Shown in pieces: positions 11,641-22,211 of a DNA stretch of 64,000 nt. Below the pieces are notes generated by a model. That model made no database searches. It saw only the letters and a program-made list of their open reading frames with translations, and was not told where the DNA came from. Where the stretch lies: contig CM057482.1 of the NCBI GenBank assembly GCA_030035585.1, positions 57,664,828 to 57,728,827 on the forward strand, given 5' to 3'. A program made the position numbers and the translations under genes. The number at the start of each line of letters is the position of its first letter. Within the stretch, counting starts at the first letter, position 1. This DNA is from Dugong dugon (lineage: Eukaryota > Chordata > Mammalia > Sirenia > Dugongidae).

Positions 11641-12832
11641 TGCCAAATGATCCTCATTTAAGGAAATTCTAGTGAGTGTACATCATAAAATGGGAAAAGG
11701 ATCTTAGAAGAAAGATCTGATATGAAAGAAAGAAATATGAGCAAAAAAATACTGCAAGCACATTGATAAATCTAATTCACACTGACATACAAAACAATAA
11801 AAATAATGTTTAATCTAACAGAGAAAAATAAAAGTTAAAAATAAATTCCTGGGCAACAATAACATATAATATAGGGAGAGGTAAGTTACCAGTTAGGGTT
11901 AAATACTCTATGTACTTCTATTGTTTTTGATGAAGTAAATATTTTTATTAATTTTAACACTGTCAAGCCTTAGGGAAACTTCATCAAAGGAACTGATGGC
12001 AAGCATGTAATATATTTAACTGCGGATTTAAATTGAAAACAAGGGTCGAAAGAGGGTAGAAGAATAGTGCTAAAATATTAAATATTACAAGATGAAAAAA
12101 TGAAACTAAAAATAACAGAAGGAGAGAGAAAGGAAAAAATAGAGCCAGCTTATTGATTGTTATATATGCAACATGTAAGAGTCAGAGTAGGGCATTCAAA
12201 ACAGCCAAACGAGTGAAAAGTTAAATAAGAAAAAAGATTACAAACACTAGAGCAAAAATGCAAAATTTGCTAAAATCCAAAACTGAAATCCAAAATGATC
12301 AAAGCAGAAACACTACACAGAGAAAGAGTTGAAATCTGGCACCAGAACCAGCCTTATCAGTAAAAGTGATTGGGCTTAGCTCTCCTATTAAAAGGAAAAT
12401 ATTTTCAAATAGACTCATAAGCCAATTTCTATGCTGTGTACAGCAGACACAGCCAAAGCCCAGTGATCCAAAATGGCTAAAAAATAAGGGGATTAGGTAA
12501 AGTGGCTAAAAATAAAGACATACGAAGTAAATGAAAATTATAAGAAAGCTGGGTTTAAAATCCTCACATTAGATCAAGGCATAAAAGATAAACATGACAA
12601 AGCCACAATTAATAATGAAGATACAATAGCTAGAATACTTAGATATGCACAGAAAGTACAGCAATCACATAAAGCAGAAACTAAAGGAAATAAGAGAAAT
12701 AAAAATAATACATAAATATTAGAAACTTTAGCATATCAATCCTAGTACAAAATAGGTGGAGACAAAAAGTAAGGGGAAGTATAGGAGAACTAAACATCAC
12801 CGTAAGGTCCATCTTATGGATATGTATCAAAT

Positions 12833-12902
12833 GTTGTTGTTAGGTGGCCATCGAGCTGGTTCTGACTCACAGTGACCCTATAGGACAGAATAGAACTGCC
12901 TT
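12833..12902 (-). mobile_element. AfroSINE 3'-end fragment
   Basis: 'ttgttgttaggtggccatcg' followed by 'gactcacagtgaccctatag' is the complement of the SINE/RTE-type tail. Only about 70 bp is present. Confidence 0.75.
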
Positions 12903-13020
12903 CTACATGCTGACAATTAAGAATATGCCATCTTCTCAAATACTGTACACTTAAAATAGTCACAAAATTAATAATATATTGGGTCACTTACTGACATTTT
13001 CTACTATCTAATACTTAAAT

Positions 13021-13190
13021 GAGGAGCCCTTGGCAGTTTGTTTGAACCCACCTGCTGCTCCACGGAAGAAAGTTGTGGCAGTCTGCTTCCATACAGATTA
13101 CAGCCTTGGAAACCCTGTGGGGGCTGTTCTACCCCATCCTATAGGGTCTTTATGAGTCAGGAATCAACTTGACAGCAACAGGTTTCAAGT
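13021..13190 (+). mobile_element. AfroSINE-type SINE, internally deleted
   Basis: It starts with 'gaggagcccttggcag', lacks much of the tRNA-like head, and continues with 'cctgctgctccacggaag', 'acagccttggaaaccctgtg' and 'cttgacagcaacaggtttca'. The deletion removes the region that would carry the B box. Confidence 0.87.
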
Positions 13191-13774
13191 TTTTTAATAC
13201 CTAATTATCTGATTAAGTATCTATCATCTGATATTTCTTAGAAAAAATCAGTAAGTTTTATAAAGTAGAAATTTCATAAACAACACTCTGATCACAAGTA
13301 ATAAAACTAAGAAAATTCAAAAAAGTCTCTTTTACCTAGAAATTTAACAATTCTTCTATTAAATAACATGAGGATGAAAGGAAGATGCAAAACTTTACAA
13401 AATTTCTGAAAATCAGTCATAATTTAAAATTACACGTAAAATCTATTAGGTACATTTAAAGCAGATTTTTTCAAATGGTATTTTAAATGCCTATACCAAC
13501 ACAAATTAAAAAATACAAAAAATTAATTAATTAATTAAATTCTCACTCAAAAAACTAGAAATAGAACAGCAAAATAAACAAGCAAAAAGCACAAGGTGAG
13601 TAAAATAAAGATTGAAACAGAAATTAATTAATGAATCACAATTACAGTGTTTAAGAAAATTAGATATATAAATCAGTTAAGCAATAAAACATGGGGAAAG
13701 GCACAAATGCACAAAGTAAGCAATTATATTATTAATACCTAGAAAAATAAAAAGAAGCCATAGGAGACCACCGA

Positions 13775-14695
13775 TTGCTGTTGTCATGTGCAGTTGAGTC
13801 ACTTCCGCTCATAGGTACCCAAAGTACAAGAGAACGAAACACTGCCCAGTCTTGCGCCATCCTCAAAATAGTTGCTATGGTTGAATCCATTGTTGTATCC
13901 ACTGTGTCAATTCATCTTGTTGAGGGTCTTCCACTTTTTCACTGACCTTCTACTTTACCGAGCATAATGTCCTTCTCCAGGGGCTGGTACCTCCTGACAA
14001 TATGTCCAAAGTATGTAAGATGAAGTCTCACTATCCTTGCTTATAAGGAGCATTCTGATTGTACTTTTTCCAAGACAGATTTGTTTGTTCTTCTGGCAGT
14101 CCATGGTATGTTCAATATTCTTTGCCAACACCATAACTCAAAGGCATCAATTCTTCTTTGGTCTTCCTTATTCATTGTCCAGCTTTTGCATGCATAGGAG
14201 GTGACTGAAAACACCATGGCTTGGGTCAGGTGCACCTTAGTCTTCAAAGTGACATCTTTCCTTTTTAACACTTTAAACAGGTCTTTTGCAGCAAATTTGC
14301 CCAGTGCAATAAGTCATTTGATTTCTTGACTGCAGCTTCCATGGGCATTGATTGTGGATCCATGTAACATGAAATCCTTGACAACTTCAGTCTTTTCTCC
14401 ATTTATTATAATTTTGCTTATTGGTCCAGTTGTGAGGATTTTTCATTTCTTTATGTTGAGGTATAATCCACACTGAAGGCCGTAGTAGATCTTGTGTGTA
14501 GATCTTCATCAATACATGCTTCAAATTCTCTTTGCTTTTAGCAAGCAATGTGTGTCATCTGCATATCACAGGTTGTTAATGAGTCTTCCTCCAATTCTAA
14601 TGTCGTGTTCTTCCTCATATAGTTCGGCTTCTCGGCTTATTTGCTCAGCATACAGATTGAATAAATATGATGCAAGGATGCAACCCTGATGCACA
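13775..14695 (-). mobile_element. RTE-type LINE, minus strand, 3' half
   Basis: Read on the minus strand, this is the RTE 3' half: 'DVTLKTKVHLTQAMVFSVTS' is encoded near 14200-14260, and 'NKSVLEKVQSECSL' ends near 14041. The RTE 3' tail lies at 13775. The upper end, near 14695, stops after the palm region ('gcaaccctgatgcacac') and meets a SINE body. Confidence 0.9.
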
Positions 14696-14699
14696 CTAT

Positions 14700-14940
14700 A
14701 TAGGACAATATCCTGTTGTGATCCATAGGGTTTTCATTGGCCTTTTTTTTCAGAAATAGATTGCCAGGGCTTTCTTCCTAGTTTGTCTTAGTCTGGAAGC
14801 TCTGCTGAAACCTGTCAACCATGGGTACCCTGCTGGTATTTGAAAAACTGGTGGCATAGATTTCAGTATCACAGGAAGATAGAAGCCACCACAGTAAGAC
14901 AAACTGACAGACTGGTGGTGACTATTCATATACACATGCT
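14700..14940 (-). mobile_element. RTE-derived SINE body or RTE 5' region, minus strand
   Basis: The minus strand contains 'gctggtatttgaaaaactgg' (as complement) and 'agtctggaagctctgctgaa', which match the RTE 5' region at 37613-37690 and the SINE at 29184-29509. The 'gtgatccatagggttttcattgg' block is shared with that SINE rather than with the LINE, so I prefer a truncated SINE copy. Confidence 0.65.
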
Positions 14941-14959
14941 ACATACATATGTGGGAAAA

Positions 14960-15080
14960 GGACAGGTGGTCTTCTTCCAAAATATCAGCCAATGAAAACC
15001 TTATGGAGCACAATGAAGTAATCCAGTTGTTCCTGGGGTCACCATGAATCGGGGCAAATTCCAGGGCAGCTAAAGTAACA
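14960..15080 (+). mobile_element. SINE 3' part, plus strand
   Basis: 'atatcagccaatgaaaacct' followed by 'ggggtcaccatgaatcgggg' and 'cagctaaagtaacaac' is the 3' half of the RTE-tailed SINE type, lying head-on with the minus-strand copy to its left. Confidence 0.7.
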
Positions 15081-15239
15081 ACATATACATATGTAAAAAT
15101 TCATTGAGTAGTACTTTTAAGATTAGTGCATTTTCTTACATGTATATTATCCCTTGATAATAAAGGAAAAAAAAAAAAGGAAAGGAAAGGTAATGTTTAA
15201 AAAAAAAATAAAAACACTATAAAACACCATAATATAATA

Positions 15240-15765
15240 CAGATAGAAATACAATTTTGGAAGTGGAGCGATTCTGTTCAAAACAAAACCCATGACTGCC
15301 CTGACAGGAAACACAACAGAGAGCCCCTGACGGAGTAGGAGAAAGTAGGGTGCAGAACCCAAATTCTAGTAAAAAGACCAGAGTTAATGGTCTGAGACTG
15401 AAGGAACCCCGGAAGACATGGCCCCAGACTCTCTGTTAACCCAGAACTAAAACCATTCCGGAAGCCAACTCACTGGACTATAAAACAAAAAATGATACTC
15501 GTGAAGAGTATGCTTCTTAGCTCAAGTAGACACACGAGACTAAACGGGCAGCCTCCTGTCCAGGGTCGAGATGAGAAGGCAGAAAGGGACAGGAGCTGGT
15601 TGAATGGACACAGGAAATCCTGGATGGAAAGGAGGAGTGTGCGGTCACATTATAGGGATAGCAGCTAGGGTCACATAACAGTGTGTGTATAAATGTTTGT
15701 ATGAGAAACTAACTTGAGCTTTAAACTTTCACCAAAAGCACAATTAAAAAAAAAAAAAAGAAAGA
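15240..15765 (+). mobile_element. L1 3' UTR-type fragment with poly(A)
   Basis: The segment reads 'gcccctgacggagtaggaga', 'aaagaccagagttaatggtc', then 'aactaacttgagctttaaac', 'ttcaccaaaagcacaatta' and a terminal A-tract (15745-15757). It resembles the 3' end of afrotherian L1 elements of another subfamily from that at 5587-7160. No coding sequence is left. Confidence 0.7.
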
Positions 15766-16191
15766 AAACAAAACTCAGATACTGCAAAGAAAAAGCTGAA
15801 CTGATGCAGTGGTCCGGTTATATTTAACACCGTTGCTCTGAAAGTTGCACACGCTCACTTTCCTTTTTCGCGCCTGTAGGAGGTGAAGTGAAGCCATGAA
15901 AGGAAACCTGAGAGGTTTTTCTCAAAGAAACCACAAGAGGATCCTGTAGCCAAGGAAGCCAGTCTCGCTGCCCTTTCTTTGGCTTTCTTCCCGCCTCCTC
16001 CTGAGACGCAGCTCAACTCATGCGCTGTGCAAGCCAGCCCAGGTCTTCCCCGAAAGCCTCCTGAGTAGACGACCTGACGACAAAACGCGACACCAACAGC
16101 ACCCAACGCTACAGGATTTTCCATATATACTTAAGTCTCTGTACGTAATTCGGTTGAGTGAATCAATCCCAACACTTACTCTTACGGTTAA

Positions 16192-16208
16192 GCACCATCT
16201 TGTGGTGA
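16192..16208 (-). promoter_or_regulatory. CTCF-like motif
   Basis: The + strand reads GCACCATCTTGTGGTGA. Its complement, TCACCACAAGATGGTGC, resembles the CTCF core CCACYAGRKGGCGC with about two to three mismatches. It is a single-motif match by eye, and occupancy cannot be inferred. Confidence 0.35.
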
Positions 16209-16321
16209 CTCTCTTTTTGACTTACTTTTCCCTTTTCCCTTTCATTTACTCGCAGATAAGGTCCTGGACTGTAAATCCAGCCCGCCACCTGGAGCTCTCC
16301 ACCTTTCTGGTGCTGAAAACC

Positions 16322-16350
16322 GGTGGGGGGGGGGGGGGAGGGGGGGGAGG
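16322..16350 (+). repeat. Poly(G) tract
   Basis: A run of about 26 G residues broken by a single A lies here and could fold as a G-quadruplex. Such tracts are error-prone in sequencing, so the exact length is doubtful. Confidence 0.85.
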
Positions 16351-16400
16351 TAGAACAGAGAGTGAGAAACTGCGCATGCTCCACAAACCATTCTGCTGGT

Positions 16401-16995
16401 CAAAATGGGCAAGAGAAGAAAATCAAAGCCTCTTAGCCTTTGAAGGTTCTTGAACTTGCATTTTGCTTTCACATTTATGCTCAGAAAGCTTGCTTTGAAC
16501 TTTCCCTTCCTCTCAACTCATTTAGTTAATAATAATAACGATAAAAACCTTGTTCTAGACACATCATGGGAAGGGGAGGTTTTCCAAGGTAAAATGTTAT
16601 AGGTCTACTAAGCTGACTCACTAAGTCTAATAAATGGAAGGATGCCTTCTATTCTCTGCTTGAAAAGAGACAAATGCCAGGTGAGATCGTGTTGCATTCA
16701 TTCACAATGATCACAGTACACTGAACATATGCAAGAAAGGAAAAGAATAAAGCAATGCAGGGATGTAAAAAGAGCATCATGTTTTCTTTTCCTCTAGTTG
16801 AATTGTAAACACTTCACAGGATCCTTCTCATTATACTGTTATTTTATAGAACCATTCAAACATCAGTCTGTTTCTATTATCAACAACTTTAAAAAATGTG
16901 TATTTATGCTAAAAAGATAGAGAATATGGAAAGGAGTCTAAAGTTTTGCTCAGTCAGTTAAAGAACCAAATAACAAATGTTTACTGAACTCCTAC
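16401..16995. other. Unique non-coding DNA
   Basis: I see no reading frame with coding character, no repeat I can name and no RNA gene here. Confidence 0.5.
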
Positions 16996-16999
16996 TCAG

Positions 17000-17265
17000 A
17001 AAGACAGTGTGGCATAGAGATTAAGACTGAACATGTTGAGTTTTAACCTCCAGTCCCCAATGTAATATCTGTGTGATCCTGGGGATCTTGGGGGAGTACT
17101 TAACTTCTCTATGCCTTGTTTTCTCCACCTGTAAATTATAAATAATGAAACAAAATTACCTAACTACAGGGTTGTTGTGAGAGGTAAAATGAGTTAATGC
17201 ATGTCAGCCTTTACAGCGACCCTGGGCCTATATTATGTTATCAATGTCTGATTATTATTTTTATC
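17000..17265 (+). mobile_element. MIR SINE
   Basis: This matches the ancient MIR core: 'gtgtggcatagagattaaga', then 'ctgtgtgatcctggggatct', 'tacttaacttctctatgcct', 'gttttctccacctgtaaatt' and 'gggttgttgtgagaggtaaa'. The orientation is plus. MIRs predate the eutherian radiation, which fits the low repeat load around the promoter. Confidence 0.88.
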
Positions 17266-18194
17266 AATGTGCCTGTTACTGTGCTAAAAATTGAAGCACA
17301 AAAGAATTATTTATTTTTTCCTGTAGTTTTCTGACAGCATGCTTTGAGACTTTTGGAGACTTGACTGATTTCTATAAGTAGTCAATGAATAATATATCAT
17401 TATCTAACTGATTTTTAAAGTGCTCAATTATGTGACAAAGAAAATTAGAGATTAGGGAGGAATATGATAAATAGGTCACATTCCCCTGAAGCTTGAATAA
17501 GTGATAAAAGTGTCGAGAGTGGAGGGATGCAGCAGTGTTCGGCGTCTTCATGGAAAACGAGAGCGGAACTGGGCCTGTGTACGGAGCAGGTGAGAGCCGG
17601 CAGGCAGAGGAGGACTTCAGAAAGGGCCCTGTGACAAGGTGAGCTGAGGGTAGCCCAAGGTCTCATGCAGACAGGACGATGGAACGCCGGGGAGATACAG
17701 TTCCATTGTTAGAAAGAAAAAAGTATAATCATCAAGTCATCATCAACAACTTATTTCCACTCACACTTCATGCCCACATTCATGTTGGGGAATCCAGAAA
17801 CAAGACACAAGACAACTCTCAACTTCATTTTCTATGTATTTTATGGGGAAAAAAATCTATTTCACGATATTTAAGAAACAGTTATAGCACCCTTTTATAA
17901 TTCCATGGTTAGTACTTGGAAGCAAAACATTTTCTAAGAACTAGTTTTTGGAATGTAAAAGCCAAATTCTTCGCGTATTTTCTCTAAGCTATGCTGATAT
18001 AACACTTATGTGGTGAAAGACTGGCTTTCTGAGTAGTTATTACAGATGGAAGCGTAAATGCAAATTTCGGTCTTCAGAGTATGAAAATACATCGAATGAA
18101 GCAAGTTTCATGGTTCAACCAAACAGAACGTCTTTTTCTTTTTGACTTGGGATCTTTCTCTCTTTTACTTTTAACATTCCTTTTTCTTTTCGCC
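17266..18194. other. Unique upstream DNA
   Basis: I see no gene in this stretch. A slightly GC- and CpG-richer patch at 17510-17690 ('gtgtcgagagtgg', 'gagagccggcag') could be regulatory, but nothing specific supports that. Confidence 0.45.
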
Positions 18195-18290
18195 CCTCTC
18201 TGTCCTACAGGGTCACTATGAGTCGTCGGAATAGACTCGACAGCAGTGAGGTTTTTTGGTTTGTTTGTTTTTCGTTTGGTTTTGTTTGTT
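18195..18290 (+). mobile_element. AfroSINE 3' fragment
   Basis: 'ctctgtcctacagggtcact' followed by 'atgagtcgtcggaatagact' and 'cgacagcagtgaggtttttt' is the 3' end of the SINE, followed by a (GTTT)n tail. It lies about 190 bp before the CpG island begins. Confidence 0.88.
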
Positions 18291-18937
18291 GAATATGTGT
18301 TCGTCTCTCTTTTAGGTGAGAACTACATACATCCGGGGTGCTTTCCTCCTAAATGATCCCCAACAAGGCCGCCTTCCTAAATGCCAGATCTTAGTGGTCC
18401 AAAGAAGAGGTCAGCAGATGTAGTCTGCTGTGTGCTAGAGAACCGTTGCCATCCGCAGACCCCCTGACCCCAGGGGTCAAAGCTGCGTGCCCAGGTGAAC
18501 CCTGGCAGGAGGCGCGTGCAAGAAGAGGGGTCAGCGGGCGCTGCAGAGCCACTGCATTTTGTTGAAATGACAGACGGAACGAGTCCAGTCGGAAACTAGG
18601 ACCGTCTCTCGACCACAGGTGCCACTCCCAGAGATCCTTCTTCAGGCTCAGAGAAGGATCCCCGAGTCCTCCGCGTTCCCGCTCCTGCGGGGCCCCTCCC
18701 CCTTTCCGGCCGCAACTCTTCCTGGACTCCGTTCAGACCTTGTTTTCTTCGTCTTGCGCGTTGTCAGGCGTGTAATTGGGGAAACTCCTCCCCGCCGGGA
18801 CCGCCTCGCAGGCAAAGCTGCAGGAACCGCTGTCGCGCGGCTCCCGGATTCGAGCGGTGGACCTGCGGCGGCTTCACCGCCGAGCCGAACCCACAGCCTG
18901 GGCAGCTGGCGCCGGGTCTGGGCTCGTCGCGGGGCGG

Positions 18938-18948
18938 GGGGAATTCCC
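18938..18948. promoter_or_regulatory. NF-kB-like palindrome
   Basis: GGGGAATTCCC fits the Rel/NF-kB consensus GGGRNWYYCC exactly and is followed at once by an E-box, CACCTG (18951-18956). Another E-box, CAGCTG, is at 18903-18908. Confidence 0.4.
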
Positions 18949-19000
18949 GCCACCTGCTGCGGGCGCGTCGCGGGAGCGTGGGCGGCCGGGCCGGCAGCGG

Positions 19001-19095
19001 CCCCACACTTGTCACCCAGCGGCAGAGCCGCGCGCACCGCCGCCAGCCGTCGGGGGCGCGGGCCGAGCCGGGGGCCCCACACCTGTCACCCGGCG
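19001..19095 (+). repeat. Pair of near-identical promoter motifs 74 bp apart
   Basis: CCCCACACTTGTCACCCAGC (19001-19020) recurs as CCCCACACCTGTCACCCGGC (19075-19094), with two differences in 20. The second copy is 87 bp before the start codon and contains a CACCTG E-box (19080-19085). The spacer is not repeated. Confidence 0.85.
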
Positions 19096-19181
19096 TCGGC
19101 CAGCGGCTCCCGAGGCGGAGAGCGCGAGACTAGGCCGGCGCTGCTGGGACTGCTGCACTCGGCCTGGAGCTCCAAGGCACA

Positions 19182-19234
19182 ATGGCCCCGAAGCTGCTGC
19201 TGCTGCTCTGCCTCTTCTCTGGCTTGCGAGCAAG
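19182..19234 (+). CDS. GABRG3: GABRG3 exon 1, coding part (GABA-A receptor gamma-3 subunit)
   Basis: The exon encodes MAPKLLLLLCLFSGLRA plus the first two bases of the next codon, then a consensus donor, GTAAGT, at 19235-19240. The peptide is a classical signal sequence: Lys at position 4, a run of five Leu, then small residues. The product is a subunit of the pentameric GABA-gated chloride channel at neuronal synapses, and its N-terminus faces the extracellular side after signal cleavage. The start is well supported. An in-frame TAG lies at 19131-19133, no other ATG intervenes, and the context is strong (A at -3, G at +4). From memory, human GABRG3 has the same N-terminus apart from a His instead of Arg near residue 16. 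The 5' UTR boundary is unknown. Confidence 0.95.
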
Positions 19235-19434
19235 GTAAGTGGCGCGGAGCCCGGAGGCGGCTGGGAAGGGACCCGGGGGCGCTGTTCGCTCCTGGCTTGC
19301 CAGAGGCACAGGCGGCGGGGCCCTCACTCACCTGCCCCACGCCACGGGCGCAGCCTGCTCCGTCCCTGGTTGGGAGGCTGCAGTCTTCTAGGCAGACAGG
19401 ATTTGGAGGACTCGGAGATTAATGGGGTCTTCCC

Positions 19435-22130
19435 ATAAACCTTCCAGCACCTGGTGGTTTTAAGGGTTTTTGAAAACCAAGATCATAGGGCAGAGGCGAT
19501 GTCTACCTCCTTTTCTATCCCAGAGTCCCCACCCCAGTGCTGCAGAATGGCACACACACATTGACCTGTGTTCTCTACCATGCCCACCACTCTGACATGT
19601 CCCAGGACCCTGGAGTATGGTTTCCTAGTGTCCAGTTTAGACCAGACTGGCGCAGAACAATTGACTGGAGGAAGGTAGAAGAAGCTTGTGGGAGATGGGC
19701 AGCTGAGAGCCATGCTTTTCTGAAAGGACCCCCTCCCCAGGTCACACACACACACACAAACACACATAAACACCTTCTAGATCATACACACGCACACATG
19801 CACCCACCTGCCCCCGTAAAGCTTGCATGTTGGAGTTGTTAATAAGGCCCCTGCTGGATAATGTAAGATATTATCTCAACCCTTCCTCCTGTTAAGGGGC
19901 ACTTAGAATCACTCCAGGCAGAGATGAAGAGGGCTTTTGAGGAGAGAAGGAGATTGGGAATGGAAGGGTTAAGCCTGTCGCTGTAAATGCAACTAGAAAT
20001 TCTGGGTTTGATTTCTTTAATTCTGTCTCCCAGGCAGGATCTCTGGCGCAGAGCTTGCAGACTGATGTATGATTTTGAAATCAGAGCAGCCCTGCCTCCC
20101 GCAGGAATCTTAGGGCACCCCCACCCCAAACACTCTTGTTTTCGCACTTTTCTTTTTCCAGTTTCTAGGAGTGAGAGAGCCAGAGAGTATTCCTGGGCGC
20201 TGTAAGCTTTGCAGGTGCCAGGAAGTATCGCCTGGAGGACTTGCCTTTCGTATTTGTGTGAAGTGCAAAGGGACTAGGAAGACTAATTAACTCATCTCAC
20301 AAAACCTGAAAGAGCCCAGTTCCCACACCCCACCTTTGACCTAGGTGCCAGCTCTGAAGAAGAAAGCCCTGGTGCTTACCTCCAAATCTCGTCTTTGCCA
20401 AGTGAGAGCATGAAAAGCAGTCAGTGAGCCAGGAATGGCAGACGCTACCGGTGACTCACAGACAACTTTCTCAATGAGGCAGCCAACGTCTTGGGTCTTT
20501 CAACTAAAGTTTTTTCCTAAGGAGAAAGCTGTGAATGGAAATAGGAGTGTGCTTTCTGAGGGTGATTCTACCTGGATGGATCTCTGTGTAGAGGCTGAGA
20601 AGCAGGCAGGCAGGGTAACATAGAGGTCCCAAGTCGTGTGTAGATTGGAAGTCATACCTACATGACCTTTCTGTTGTCCCCAAGTGATGGCATGACCAAA
20701 AAGCAGCTCAGGGTTACATAATCAACTGTTGCTTAACATTCTAGAAGGAAGACTGTATATTGTCCTCATGACTTTATGTGCTTTGTAGGAAGATAATCTT
20801 AGCATATGGCTTGTATCAGTCAGTGTTCTCAGGATTCCCAAATACAAATAAAATCTCTTGAGGATTTTCATCCTTCCATCCTGCCAAGGCAAATGTAATA
20901 ATTTTAATATGATCTGTATCTAGGTTGGATCCTTGGCCTTCATAATAGAGATTGCATGGCAGCTGAAAAAATCCAAACATTAAACTAATTTTAGTACTCT
21001 AGGCCCGTCCTTTCAAAGTGCCTGTGTTCTTTGGTTGTATTTCACAGATGTGTAAAATAATCTGATTTCCAGCTTTATCTTTCAAAGCCATTATAAATTC
21101 TGAGAGGGTCCTCATTTACACTGAGATGCCTTTTTGGCGTTGAGATTCTCTAGAAAGATTCTGACTATTGTGCTCTGTGGTGATGACTTGGCAACTCCTT
21201 GGGGAGGAATCTCCCCATTCTGACACTGATGGATGAACTTATTATGCATTAAAAAACTACGTCATACCTGGAACCTGGGTGATACCTTGAAGATGTTACT
21301 AGAATGTTGCTCTGCTTTCTGAGGTTTAAGGGCTCTTCTTAATGTTTAAAAATATGTCAGACTTTTCCTCTCTTTTTCTGGATGAAAAGAAGGTGTAAGA
21401 CATCAAAATCACATCTCAGGTTGAGCAGTTGTTGGCAATGACAATACATCACCGATTTATTTTTAAGAAAAAGCTAATTGCAGTGATGGTGCTTTAGCAC
21501 CTTACAATCTAAGTAATAAAAATGCTCAAAGATTATAGATAAACCACTTAAAATTCAGAAAAAGGACATTCTTCTTTTATCCACATTCCAGTGGGTCCCC
21601 AGAAATCAGATTTGATTTTCATCAAAGCAAGGATGTCCTGTTGGGTTGTTGGTTTGGCACTAGCAATATGAGGCTTCATTTTCTAAAGTCCTGTAGAACC
21701 CTGGCATGGGGACCAGCGTCTGCAGGAGCCCAGTGCTGGCCGCCGTGGGGCCATGAGCATATCTGCCCACACACTCTGCCCACTTTCCACTTCAGAAAAG
21801 CTATAGAGATGTTGCCACCATACTCCTGAAGAGGGAGAAGGGAATGTTCCTGCTTTTCCTTTCTCCTTCCTCCACTCCCCCCTGTCCTGGCCTTGCCCCA
21901 AGGAAGAAGCTTTTATGCAATTTCAGGAAAACCCTCTCATCACCGCTAGAGGGAGAATTACGCTCATTATCATACCTGTTACTGAAATGGCTCAAAATAT
22001 GTTCAGAAACTCTAGCTGTGTATATACAGAACAGTCGGGAGTTCATCAGTGTACTTGAGCTATGTATATGTGACCATTGAGGACACTGAAAACAGCAGCA
22101 TGGTCTGCTTCTGTAGTGGTGAACTGCCTT
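19435..22130 (+). other. GABRG3 intron 1, repeat-poor first half
   Basis: This is mainly unique intronic DNA. A CA-rich simple repeat lies at 19743-19800. I see no second promoter, no alternative exon with both splice sites and coding potential, and no RNA gene. A short open frame at 19987-20205 has no family resemblance I recognise. Confidence 0.6.
19743..19800 (+). repeat. (CA)n-rich microsatellite
   Basis: Alternating CA dinucleotides at 19743-19766 continue as interrupted CA-rich DNA to about 19800. Confidence 0.8.
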
Positions 22131-22131
22131 T

Positions 22132-22211
22132 GGGAATGGAAGGGGTAAAAGGGGGTGGGGGAGAAGGGGGAAAGAGAAGAAGAGAGAGAGAAAAGCAGAG
22201 GGAAAGCAGAA
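22132..22211 (+). repeat. Polypurine tract with G-quadruplex motif
   Basis: About 80 bases are nearly all purine on the + strand. Four G-runs at 22142-22145, 22151-22155, 22157-22161 and 22166-22170 have loops of 5, 1 and 4 nt. It directly precedes an LTR remnant whose own purine-rich part may contribute. Confidence 0.85.

Larger units (their letters stand above)
11641..13774 (+). mobile_element. AT-rich ancient L1/HAL1-like sequence
   Basis: This stretch has no usable reading frame. Blocks such as 'aaagtgattgggcttagctc' with 'ctcctattaaaaggaaaat' (about 12365-12400), 'gctgtgtacagcagacac' (about 12434), and an L1 ORF2-like 'aactagaaatagaacagcaaaataaac' (about 13552) suggest very old L1 or HAL1 DNA in + orientation. 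Two SINE pieces interrupt it. The family is uncertain, and parts of 11641-12100 could be plain unique sequence. Confidence 0.55.
15800..16400. promoter_or_regulatory. CpG-retaining unique segment upstream of GABRG3
   Basis: Unlike its AT-rich, CpG-poor surroundings, this unique segment keeps many CpGs, for example 'tttttcgcgcctg' (15865), 'gacgacctgacgac' (16067) and 'aaaacgcgacacc' (16081). It contains a CTCF-like site and an NRF1-like core TGCGCATGC (16371-16379). I see no convincing exon or splice pair. A remote promoter or enhancer about 2.8-3.3 kb upstream of the GABRG3 start codon is an inference. Confidence 0.4.
18480..19430 (+). promoter_or_regulatory. GABRG3: CpG-island promoter of GABRG3 with 5' UTR
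   Basis: About 0.95 kb of very GC-rich, CpG-dense, repeat-free sequence surrounds exon 1. I see no TATA box, and GC boxes such as 'cgcggggcgggg' (18929-18939) are present, which fits a dispersed CpG-island start. There is no ATG between 18570 and the start codon at 19182. The transcription start cannot be fixed from sequence alone. Long open frames across this island on both strands arise from GC bias and are not genes. Confidence 0.85.

Noticed and set aside
15855..16124. An 89-residue minus-strand frame in the CpG-retaining patch as an exon
   Set aside because: It has no recognisable domain and no paired splice signals. The CpG content alone explains the open frame.
1..18000. The 3' end of GABRA5 upstream
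   Set aside because: No transmembrane-4 coding exon or recognisable terminal exon is visible. Most of the interval is retrotransposon DNA.
18619..19422. A 267-residue + strand open frame and several overlapping frames on both strands in the CpG island
   Set aside because: They have no family resemblance, are rich in Ala/Arg/Gly/Pro, overlap in several frames, run across the exon 1 donor and start at non-ATG codons. They reflect low stop frequency in GC-rich DNA.
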